DNA of 64,000 nt from Woeseiaceae bacterium (GTDB lineage Bacteria; Pseudomonadota; Gammaproteobacteria; Steroidobacterales; Woeseiaceae). Under the pieces are notes generated by a model, which saw nothing but the letters and a program-made list of their open reading frames with translations, searched no databases and was not told the DNA's origin. A program made the position numbers and the translations under genes. This document shows, piece by piece, positions 35,651 to 42,444 of this stretch. Where the stretch lies: NCBI GenBank assembly GCA_021773055.1, contig JAJFKV010000010.1:62001-126000 (forward strand), written 5' to 3'. Within the stretch, counting starts at the first letter, position 1. The number at the start of each line of letters is the position of its first letter.

Positions 35651-36606
35651 ATCTCCGCGAATAGACCCACATCGATATTGCCGCCGCTCAACACGATGGC
35701 GGTAGTGACTCCTTTCGTTTCGAGCTTACCCGCGAGGATCGCCGCGAGAGCGACCGCGCCACCGGGCTCAATGACCAACTTCAGATTCTTGAACGCGAAT
35801 CGAATGGCAGCACCTACCTCCTCATCGCTTACGGTCAGTACACCGCTCAATAGAGCCTTGTTAATCTCGAACGTCAGCTCGCCGGGCATTGGCGTCTGTA
35901 ATGCGTCACAGATTGATCGCGCAGAATCATCGATGCGCACGCGTTCACCCTTAGCAAATGACCGGGCTGTATCATCAAAATCGGCTGGCTCGACCGCGTA
36001 GACAGCCGCGCCGGACAGCCGGGACTTTAGCGCTAACGCGCTGCCCGACGACAAGCCACCGCCACCACAAGGTATCAATACCTGATCCGGTGGCAGCTCC
36101 ATCTTGATCGCATCGTCGGCCAACTCGAGTCCGACGGTGCCCTGCCCTGCGATAATATGCTCGTGCTCATAGGACGGCACCAGCTCCGCATTCCTTTCAC
36201 TGGCTATTTGTCTCGCGAGCGCCTCTCGATCGCCCGTGTATCGATCATAAGTGACAACTTCACCGCCAAGCCGTTTGGTATTCTCAAGCTTGGCCCGCGG
36301 GGCATCTTCCGGCATGACAATGGTTGTTTGAATACCAAGCATCGCGCCCGCCGCCGCAACACCCTGCGCGTGATTACCGGATGACCAGGCCACCACACCA
36401 TTGCTGGCCTGCTCGCTCGTCAACTGGCTCAAGCGGTTATAGGCACCACGAATCTTGAACGACCCGGTCACCTGCAGACACTCGGGTTTGATCAGGACTT
36501 TGCCACCGGCAAGCCGGTCAAGTTCAGCATTCTGCAGCAGCGGCGTATGGACACTGATGTCGAGCAGGCGCGCAGCCGCGGCTTCTATGTCGGCTACATT
36601 GACCAT
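35632..36606 (-). CDS. Threonine/serine dehydratase (PLP fold type II)
   Basis: 324 residues from the ATG at 36606, in a TGATG junction with phhB upstream. PLP Lys sits in VTGSFKIRGAYNRL; SSGNHAQGVAAAGAMLGI and the phosphate-binding PCGGGGLSSGSAL loop are typical. It converts threonine (and serine) to the 2-oxo acid and ammonia. There is no C-terminal ACT regulatory domain, so it matches the short catabolic type or a serine racemase-like enzyme rather than biosynthetic IlvA (514 residues). Coupling with phhB suggests amino acid catabolism. Confidence 0.9.
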   Translation of the reverse strand: MVNVADIEAAAARLLDISVHTPLLQNAELDRLAGGKVLIKPECLQVTGSFKIRGAYNRLSQLTSEQASNGVVAWSSGNHAQGVAAAGAMLGIQTTIVMPEDAPRAKLENTKRLGGEVVTYDRYTGDREALARQIASERNAELVPSYEHEHIIAGQGTVGLELADDAIKMELPPDQVLIPCGGGGLSSGSALALKSRLSGAAVYAVEPADFDDTARSFAKGERVRIDDSARSICDALQTPMPGELTFEINKALLSGVLTVSDEEVGAAIRFAFKNLKLVIEPGGAVALAAILAGKLETKGVTTAIVLSGGNIDVGLFAEIQAEPR

Positions 36607-36953
36607 CAAATGCTCTCTGCTGCGAGACGATCAATTTTGGCAGCACAAATGAAATCGTTATCTGACAATCCGTTGATCGCGTGGGTGGTGTAGCTGACGA
36701 CGCAAGATCCGTAACTTATCGTCAATACAGGATGATGGCCTTCGGCAATGGCGATCCATGCAATGGCATTCGCAAATCCCAGCGTGCGGCTGTACGCAGG
36801 AAAACCAAACGTCCTCGAAATCTCCAGCCCGTTGCCACTTATCGACCAATCTTCATGCAGGGCCTTGAGCAACGCACTGCTCTGGTCGGCACGCAGTGGC
36901 TGCGCTCCACCCTCGCAGGGTTTGCAGCGGCGTTTCGAAAGATCTTTTGACAT
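36606..36953 (-). CDS. phhB: Pterin-4a-carbinolamine dehydratase
   Basis: 115 residues. Recycles 4a-hydroxytetrahydrobiopterin formed by phenylalanine hydroxylase. The diagnostic core is EGHHPVLTISYGSCVVSYTTH followed by GLSDNDFICAAKID, with the His pair of the active site. No phhA is in the window, so the partner hydroxylase is elsewhere or the protein has a DCoH-like role. Its ATG (36953) follows a terminator hairpin by 23 bases and overlaps the next gene by one base. Confidence 0.92.
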   Translation of the reverse strand: MSKDLSKRRCKPCEGGAQPLRADQSSALLKALHEDWSISGNGLEISRTFGFPAYSRTLGFANAIAWIAIAEGHHPVLTISYGSCVVSYTTHAINGLSDNDFICAAKIDRLAAESI

Positions 36954-36976
36954 GATGCAACACTAACAACCGGCAG

Positions 36977-37007
36977 AAAAAAGGGCCAGCCCGTTACAGG
37001 CCGGCCC
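36977..37007 (-). terminator. Intrinsic terminator after the OmpA-family gene
   Basis: On the minus strand GGGCCGGCC, loop TGTAACG, GGCTGGCCC (stem complete with one G-U pair) is followed by six T residues (complement of 36977-36982). It lies between the OmpA-family stop (37027) and the phhB start (36953). Confidence 0.85.
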
Positions 37008-37026
37008 AGGCGGAGACTCGAGATGT

Positions 37027-37722
37027 TTAGTTCGATGCCACGGATGATGCGTTGTCGATGAAGAGTCTCACACTGACGCGACGCTCCAGCGCATAACTAT
37101 CGATGTCTGGATTCTGTGCCACTGACTCGCCATGCGCCGAGCTGCTAATGCGGGTCGGGTGAACTCCGGATGTGATGAACAGATTGCGCACGAACTCGAC
37201 GCGTTTCTCGGACAAAGCATGGTTGTAAACAGCGTCACCGCGTTCGTCCGCGAACCCGTCCAGCTGAATTCTAACGCCGGGCATATTCGCGAGAGTTGCT
37301 GCCATTTGCGTGAGTCGATCGCCAGTTGTATCGGTCAGAGCAAACTCATCTGTACGAAAGAGCAGGTCCATGTCGATCCCCGCCTGCATGAGGCTTGTAA
37401 GCTCCGGTCGAGCGACATTATGCAGCTGCTCTACTTCACCGCTAAGTTCATCGATACCGCGTTCAAGCTTAGCGACGGACTGCACTGAATCTTGCAGAGA
37501 CCCTTGCAGCGTATCGATGCGTTCTGATTTGCTGTGCATGGTGTCGCCGAGCTTCGCGCCTATCGCCGCACCAATGATAAAACCGACCGGACCGCCGGCG
37601 ATGGCGCCAACGATAGCGCCGCTGCCGACGCCAATATTTTCTTCCTTCGACGCGGCGGCCGATGCCGATTGAGTTGCAAGTGCCAGGATCGCGACCAGGG
37701 CAATAGTGGATGTATTACGCAT
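37027..37722 (-). CDS. OmpA-family protein with glycine-zipper N-terminus
   Basis: 231 residues, ATG with GAGGA upstream. Signal peptide (to SASA), then a glycine-zipper segment (GSGAIVGAIAGGPVGFIIGAAIGAKLG, about residues 33-60) that may pack in a membrane, a short coiled coil (residues 65-105), and a C-terminal OmpA peptidoglycan-binding domain: IQLDGFADERGDAVYNHALSEKRVEFV and ALERRVSVRLF. The layout resembles PdsO-type proteins, but no sortase is nearby, so I do not use that name. Likely links the envelope to peptidoglycan. Confidence 0.88.
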   Translation of the reverse strand: MRNTSTIALVAILALATQSASAAASKEENIGVGSGAIVGAIAGGPVGFIIGAAIGAKLGDTMHSKSERIDTLQGSLQDSVQSVAKLERGIDELSGEVEQLHNVARPELTSLMQAGIDMDLLFRTDEFALTDTTGDRLTQMAATLANMPGVRIQLDGFADERGDAVYNHALSEKRVEFVRNLFITSGVHPTRISSSAHGESVAQNPDIDSYALERRVSVRLFIDNASSVASN

Positions 37723-37864
37723 AATTAGTTCCTCATTTAGTCTGGGCCGGTTGTGACCCGTTGTAGATAAATTCGGAATTAATTACACCGCGAAAATGCG
37801 TTACGGAAGCGCCTCGAAAATGGAAAGCTCGCGATCAATTGTGACGAATAGTGGCGACCGTTGG

Positions 37865-38857
37865 CTAACGGCCGCTGAGAGCGACGAAAGTGCCACCGTG
37901 GGTTGCGCAGACAGCACGCATGAAGGTTGCGAAGGCTGCGGCCGAATTGGGTACGGAGGCGCTGCCGAAACGACCCGGGAATCCGACGCCGTGTATTCTC
38001 ACCAAACGCTCGCCATCCGGCCCCGGACGATTGAGCTTTTCGATGGCTGCCATTGCCTTGTCGATACTGCGAACGCCTTGATAGTCATCGCCAAAAACGT
38101 AAATGCTGATTTTCTTGTCGTCGGCCCGAAAATCACGAATGGCGGCTTCGATACCGTTGACAGGATTACTGTCACTGGTCGCATTCCAGGTCCGCATGCG
38201 CGAGACAATAGCTTGCCGCCGTCCCGGTGAGTCGGGCATCCAGCGCGCGGTGTAATCGCGGAACATATACAAACCGTCGTCATTCATCACCTGGATGCCC
38301 TTGACCTTCGGATATGCCTGTAAGGTCTGACTCACCATTTGCTGTGCCAGGGTCCAGCTTTGGTCCAGCATACTGCCAGAGGTATCAATAACGAAAATAA
38401 TGTATTCACTATCAACCGGAATGCCGGCGACGGCATCGGCATCCGGCCTGCGGTAATAGGGTTGCAGGCGCTTTTGTTCGTCGGACAATCGCTGCCTGGC
38501 TGCGCTCAATTCACCGATATCGATGGTTTCATCTTCCTCGTCCCGGCTGGCGTTGTATTGGCCCTCAATATCGCTCAGGTCGCCCTCAAGTTCGCCGAGC
38601 TCTGTCTTGGTCGCGAACGTTTCTTCCTTCACTTCCTTGAGGGTGCGATCGAGAATGGTCGAAGTACCGCGAATATCGAACAATTCCTTTTGCAACAGCG
38701 CGATCAGCTGCCGCAAGTCCTGCTCACTTTCCTCAACGACGACAGGTTCATATATCTTGCTGAGCACGATCAGTAATATGATGGCGCCGAAACCGCAGCA
38801 AATGCAGTCCAGGAATGACAGGCTAAATGCCTCGATGTCCCTACGTCTTTTCGCCAT
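37865..38857 (-). CDS. Membrane-anchored von Willebrand factor A protein, ExbD-like N-terminus (first paralogue)
   Basis: 330 residues. The N-terminus is a basic start (AKRRRD) then one membrane helix in the phrase FSLSFLDCICCGFGAIILLIVL, placed like the single helix of ExbD/TolR/MotB. A coiled coil (about residues 45-125) leads to a vWA domain with the MIDAS motif DTSGSM. A second conserved part, YVFGDDYQG, follows. The fold and orientation suggest a membrane partner for the ExbB-like channel at 41338-42138; this is inference from position and topology. It is the last gene of the operon, 12 bases after its paralogue. Substrate unknown. Confidence 0.82.
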   Translation of the reverse strand: MAKRRRDIEAFSLSFLDCICCGFGAIILLIVLSKIYEPVVVEESEQDLRQLIALLQKELFDIRGTSTILDRTLKEVKEETFATKTELGELEGDLSDIEGQYNASRDEEDETIDIGELSAARQRLSDEQKRLQPYYRRPDADAVAGIPVDSEYIIFVIDTSGSMLDQSWTLAQQMVSQTLQAYPKVKGIQVMNDDGLYMFRDYTARWMPDSPGRRQAIVSRMRTWNATSDSNPVNGIEAAIRDFRADDKKISIYVFGDDYQGVRSIDKAMAAIEKLNRPGPDGERLVRIHGVGFPGRFGSASVPNSAAAFATFMRAVCATHGGTFVALSGR

Positions 38858-38869
38858 ATCTATCTACAC

Positions 38870-39967
38870 CTATGGCCAGTCGTGGCTGACGCTGATAAAC
38901 GAACCACGTGACTTCAATGCCAGCGCCCAAAATGAGACCGACGCTCGCGAATCGCCCTCCATTGGATAGAGCATGATGTTGATGGGTATACCACTGGGTA
39001 TCAGCTGCGTGGCAGCTGTAAACAGATTGAGCCGCTCGCCGGCCAGAATTACCGATTTTGATGATGTCGCCGCGTCCATCGTTGGCATTGAATCAACCAG
39101 CAATATGACGTTGTCCGGCCGCGGATTCAGGTCGCGGATGACCTGGAACGCGGAGTACATATTAGTACCGTTCTTGGGAACAGTTCGACGCAAGCGTCGT
39201 ACCGCATCGTCCAGTTGCTCGATATCATCGGCTTTTAGCCAGAGACCATCTGTGCCTTTGATGACCGGCTCGGTCACATTGTTGAACATGTAAATCTGGT
39301 ATTCGCTTTCTGGCCTGAATTGCGACGTTAACCAGTCAACGCTGGCCACGACCTGGCGCCACTTCCGCGATAGCAGTTGCTCTGATTCCGGCAGATTTTT
39401 GCGACGCAGAATATTGACAATGGTTTCGTGCAGCATGCTCGCAGAGCGATCGACGAGAATTAAAGTTCGCTCACCACCCAACTTCAAGCCGGTCAGGTAC
39501 TGTCGATCACCCTCGCCTTTGAATGACCGCGCCCGCTCTCCTACCGCTTCGCCTTCTTTTTTCAGAGCCAGCAGCCGTTTGACTTCGTCCTGTAGCGCCT
39601 TGATATCTGACTGCAATTTTTCGATGGCCTGGATCTTTGCCAGCGTATCTTTGTCGTACTTCGCCAGCTCAGCCTGCATCTCTGCAATTAGCGCTTTGAT
39701 AATCGAAATCTGATCTTTTGCTTCTTCATCCTCAGTCTCAAGTTTCTGGATGGACGTCCGCGCCAGCGCCAAATTCTTGCGGCCCTGCAAGACTTCAATT
39801 TCCAACTTGTTCGTTTCTGCCTGCAGTGCTTTGGTTTGATCATTGGGCGTCACGTCGCTGCGTGAGTTGATAATCATGAAGAACAGGATCACGGCACCGA
39901 AACCACAACTCATGCAGTCGAGAAACGACATGCTGAAAATTTCGCCGGAACGTCGTTTACGCGCCAC
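38870..39967 (-). CDS. Membrane-anchored von Willebrand factor A protein, ExbD-like N-terminus (second paralogue)
   Basis: 365 residues from a GTG at 39967 with GGAGG six bases upstream; it overlaps the FHA-fusion gene by 11 bases. N-terminal helix in FSMSFLDCMSCGFGAVILFFMI is nearly the same motif as in the downstream paralogue, followed by a long coiled coil (about residues 45-145) and a vWA-like domain with VDRSASM as the MIDAS and VILLVDSMPTMD later. The shared SFLDCxxCGFGA motif with two or three Cys in the helix is striking. Presumed to pair with its paralogue and with the ExbB-like protein. Confidence 0.82.
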   Translation of the reverse strand: MARKRRSGEIFSMSFLDCMSCGFGAVILFFMIINSRSDVTPNDQTKALQAETNKLEIEVLQGRKNLALARTSIQKLETEDEEAKDQISIIKALIAEMQAELAKYDKDTLAKIQAIEKLQSDIKALQDEVKRLLALKKEGEAVGERARSFKGEGDRQYLTGLKLGGERTLILVDRSASMLHETIVNILRRKNLPESEQLLSRKWRQVVASVDWLTSQFRPESEYQIYMFNNVTEPVIKGTDGLWLKADDIEQLDDAVRRLRRTVPKNGTNMYSAFQVIRDLNPRPDNVILLVDSMPTMDAATSSKSVILAGERLNLFTAATQLIPSGIPINIMLYPMEGDSRASVSFWALALKSRGSFISVSHDWP

Positions 39968-41324
39968 GATGATCCTCCGCTGCGATCAGTCGCAACTCAA
40001 AACCAGGTGTGCCGATACGAATAAGGTCACCTGTCTGTAACACCGCCGAACCGTCAATCCGGTGTCCATTCAGGAACGTTCCATAGCGACTGTGATCGGT
40101 TACGACGAACTGGCCGCCAGCCGAATTAACAACACAGTGGCGGCGCGATACGCCGGGCATTTCCTGTTTCAGATCCAGCCAACGTTCGTTGTCGGCTGCC
40201 TGTGTTCCCAGAACCAGCGGCTTACCATCCAGGCGATAAGCATTGTGGCCGAACAGCAAATGTGTTGGCTGACCAGCAGCACCTGCGCCGCTGTCTTCGC
40301 TTTCAACAATGACGGGAGACTGGTCCCAGTGCATGTGTCGGGACAATGTCACGGCACCGCCCTTTTGATCTGTTTGGCAGCGTTTCACAAGGCCTCTTGC
40401 GGTCGCCCCGGGCTCGAGCAAGAACACTTCACCACCCACTCGCGTCTTCAACGTATCGGCCAGCCCCGGCATTCGGGCCGCACGATCCGACAATTGTATC
40501 GCTGGCGTTTCCTCTGCTTTAAAGAGTGCGCGCAGACTACTAACAATGCTCTGGTACACAGGCGCCGCAGCCGCGACCAACTCCAGTGACTCGATCTCGG
40601 CATGGTGGCTGATGCCGCGATATTCCACTTCCAGTGCCACGGTCCGGGCACTCGAGGCTTGCATGAGCCAGGTCGGCATTGTGTCCTGCAACATCTGCTC
40701 GGTTTCCGCCGTGTGCAGCGGATCGAATCGCGATTGCTGCACGAAAGCTTCCGCGATAACCTTCAGCCAGTTTTCGTACAACAGCAGCATGCCGCTGTCT
40801 TCGACCACCACCGTACGATCAACCTGCACCTGCCCTTCCTGCATCAATCGAGTCAATGAACTGGAGTGCAGGCTAAGGTCAATATGAACGGGAACGGCGT
40901 GTTCGTAATGGCGGCGCGTCGCACAAACTGCTGCGTCGATGATCGCGATGATCGGAATATTCAGTTCGGCCGCAATTCCCAGCAGCAGGCCGACGTTCTC
41001 GTTCGACATATACGGCGGCACTGCTATCGCCAGTTTGTCACCATCTGTCGCAACGGTTTGCCAGATCTGCTCGAGCTGGCGACTCACCAAATCAGCCGCG
41101 CTCATGTGATGGAAGCGCTGATCACGCAGCGGCTCAGTCTGCAACGCCGACCAGTAGTGATTCTGAATGCGCCGCGGCTTTATGCTGGCGTTCGCGTAGG
41201 CCTCGGCGCCGGTAACCAGGTGATCATCCTCGAGCAACGCAAATCCGGGCTCGCGATACAATATCCTGTCGTCATTGACGACAATGATTCCCGCATCGTT
41301 CAAATGTGCTGCCAGCAATGTCAT
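39957..41324 (-). CDS. Hsp70/actin-like ATPase-fold protein fused to a FHA domain
   Basis: 455 residues. The N-terminal roughly 300 residues run in DnaK-like order: a short nucleotide-loop-like start (LAAHLNDAGIIVVNDD), LAIAVPPYMSNENV (compare VPAYF in DnaK), then LLGIAAELNIPIIAIIDAAVCA (compare IAGLEVLRIINEPTAAA). There is no Hsp70 substrate-binding domain. From about residue 355 a FHA domain is clear: LVLGTQ, GVSRRHCVV, DHSRYGTFLNGHRI and IRIGTPGFEL. FHA domains bind phosphothreonine, so it is the natural reader for the two kinases in the same operon. ATPase activity is not proven by the sequence. Confidence 0.75.
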   Translation of the reverse strand: MTLLAAHLNDAGIIVVNDDRILYREPGFALLEDDHLVTGAEAYANASIKPRRIQNHYWSALQTEPLRDQRFHHMSAADLVSRQLEQIWQTVATDGDKLAIAVPPYMSNENVGLLLGIAAELNIPIIAIIDAAVCATRRHYEHAVPVHIDLSLHSSSLTRLMQEGQVQVDRTVVVEDSGMLLLYENWLKVIAEAFVQQSRFDPLHTAETEQMLQDTMPTWLMQASSARTVALEVEYRGISHHAEIESLELVAAAAPVYQSIVSSLRALFKAEETPAIQLSDRAARMPGLADTLKTRVGGEVFLLEPGATARGLVKRCQTDQKGGAVTLSRHMHWDQSPVIVESEDSGAGAAGQPTHLLFGHNAYRLDGKPLVLGTQAADNERWLDLKQEMPGVSRRHCVVNSAGGQFVVTDHSRYGTFLNGHRIDGSAVLQTGDLIRIGTPGFELRLIAAEDHRGA

Positions 41325-41337
41325 TGTCAGGTCTTAC

Positions 41338-42138
41338 CTAATCTGCCTTCAAATGACGAATGACTTTTTCGTCACAGTAATTTTCACTATCGAACACCAG
41401 CCGCTCCTGCACGAGTTGCAACTGATGAACCAGAAACATCAGAAAAATACTAATTAACAAGGCAATGAATGTTGAGTTGAACGCTACGCCCAAACTCTGG
41501 GTTACGCCGGCAATATCACCTTGCACGGCTTTGTCAGCCTGCGCCAGCGCCTCACCAATACCGCGAACTGTGCCTATAAATCCGATTGACGGGATCGCCC
41601 AGGAAATATATCGAATCATCGACAATTCCGATTCCAGTCGATCTGCCTCCGACTCACAGATGGTGTGGGTTGTGTTGGAAACGTCCTGGATATTTTTCGT
41701 TGAAGAAAATCGCCGTAGCGCACCGAGCAAAGCCCGTGGCAATAACATCCTCTGTCGATCCTCAGGCAACGCCTGCACCTGGCGCGCGAACTCGCGAGTA
41801 TCCTCGGGCAGTATGCGCATCCCTTCTGCGACCGGCACGAGATCAACCTCTAATAGACTTCTTTCATTGCCGATCTTGTAGGCCTTGTATCCCATGATCG
41901 CGAGCGCCCAGAACATGAGTATGAAACAGGCTTCCTGCTCCATATCCTTGATCAATACCCAGGAACTTCGCACGCGAATAAAATCCGGATCGGCTTTCGC
42001 CTGCATATTCTGCTCTTCGATCACCTGTGCGGCGTTCGGCCGGACAACCGACACATAAAACGCATGCACAATGATGATTGCGATAATCAGCGCGAATAGC
42101 TGATACACGAACTCAAAGGGGATGTTCTTCTTTTTCAT
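41338..42138 (-). CDS. MotA/TolQ/ExbB-family proton channel protein
   Basis: 266 residues. One TM helix at the N-terminus (about 10-30), a second at about 70-88, a long cytoplasmic segment, then two helices near the C-terminus in ISWAIPSIGFIGTVRGIGEALAQA and SLGVAFNSTFIALLISIFLMFLVHQ. The GTVxGIxxA phrase and the AFxTTxxAL-like helix are hallmarks of TolQ/ExbB/MotA. These proteins form pentamers around a dimer of ExbD/MotB-like helices and use the proton or sodium gradient. No exbD or motB is present; the two adjacent vWA proteins have the right single helix to serve as partner. Confidence 0.88.
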   Translation of the reverse strand: MKKKNIPFEFVYQLFALIIAIIIVHAFYVSVVRPNAAQVIEEQNMQAKADPDFIRVRSSWVLIKDMEQEACFILMFWALAIMGYKAYKIGNERSLLEVDLVPVAEGMRILPEDTREFARQVQALPEDRQRMLLPRALLGALRRFSSTKNIQDVSNTTHTICESEADRLESELSMIRYISWAIPSIGFIGTVRGIGEALAQADKAVQGDIAGVTQSLGVAFNSTFIALLISIFLMFLVHQLQLVQERLVFDSENYCDEKVIRHLKAD

Positions 42139-42164
42139 AATCGAAAACTCATCGGCAAAGCCAC

Positions 42165-42410
42165 CTAAATGTCGACCGGAAAGGCCACTGATTGTTGATA
42201 GGAAACGACGTCCGTGGGTTTGAACACATCCTCGTCATCCTCGGTGTGATCTTCCTGACTGTCGATATCGAAGTCTTCAAACTCGTCCTCTGACAGCGTT
42301 TCTGTTTCTTCCGCCTCGGGTTCCGCGGCCGACGCATCTTCCGATGCTGGCTCCTGCGCCCAGACCGCCGTCGCCAGCGCAAAGATGGTGAGAATTAATA
42401 ATCGATGCAT
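42165..42410 (-). CDS. Small acidic secreted protein
   Basis: 81 residues from the ATG at 42410, which has GGAGG six bases upstream; a longer reading to 42455 is less likely. Signal peptide (HRLLILTIFALATAVWAQ), then a very acidic, presumably disordered mature part (Glu/Asp/Ser-rich, residues 20-70) and a short hydrophobic end (SYQQSVAFPVDI). It lies in the middle of the kinase/ExbB-like operon between two membrane proteins, so it may be a small envelope component of the same machine. No family recognised. Confidence 0.75.
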   Translation of the reverse strand: MHRLLILTIFALATAVWAQEPASEDASAAEPEAEETETLSEDEFEDFDIDSQEDHTEDDEDVFKPTDVVSYQQSVAFPVDI

Positions 42411-42444
42411 GCCGGACCTCCTGTCAGTCCGTAGAAATAAAACA

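Noticed and set aside
35632-36606. Biosynthetic IlvA
   Set aside because: Protein is too short and lacks the C-terminal ACT regulatory domains; not linked to the ilv genes.
37027-37722. PdsO sortase-associated protein
   Set aside because: Glycine zipper plus OmpA layout is similar, but no sortase or partner regulator genes occur in the window.
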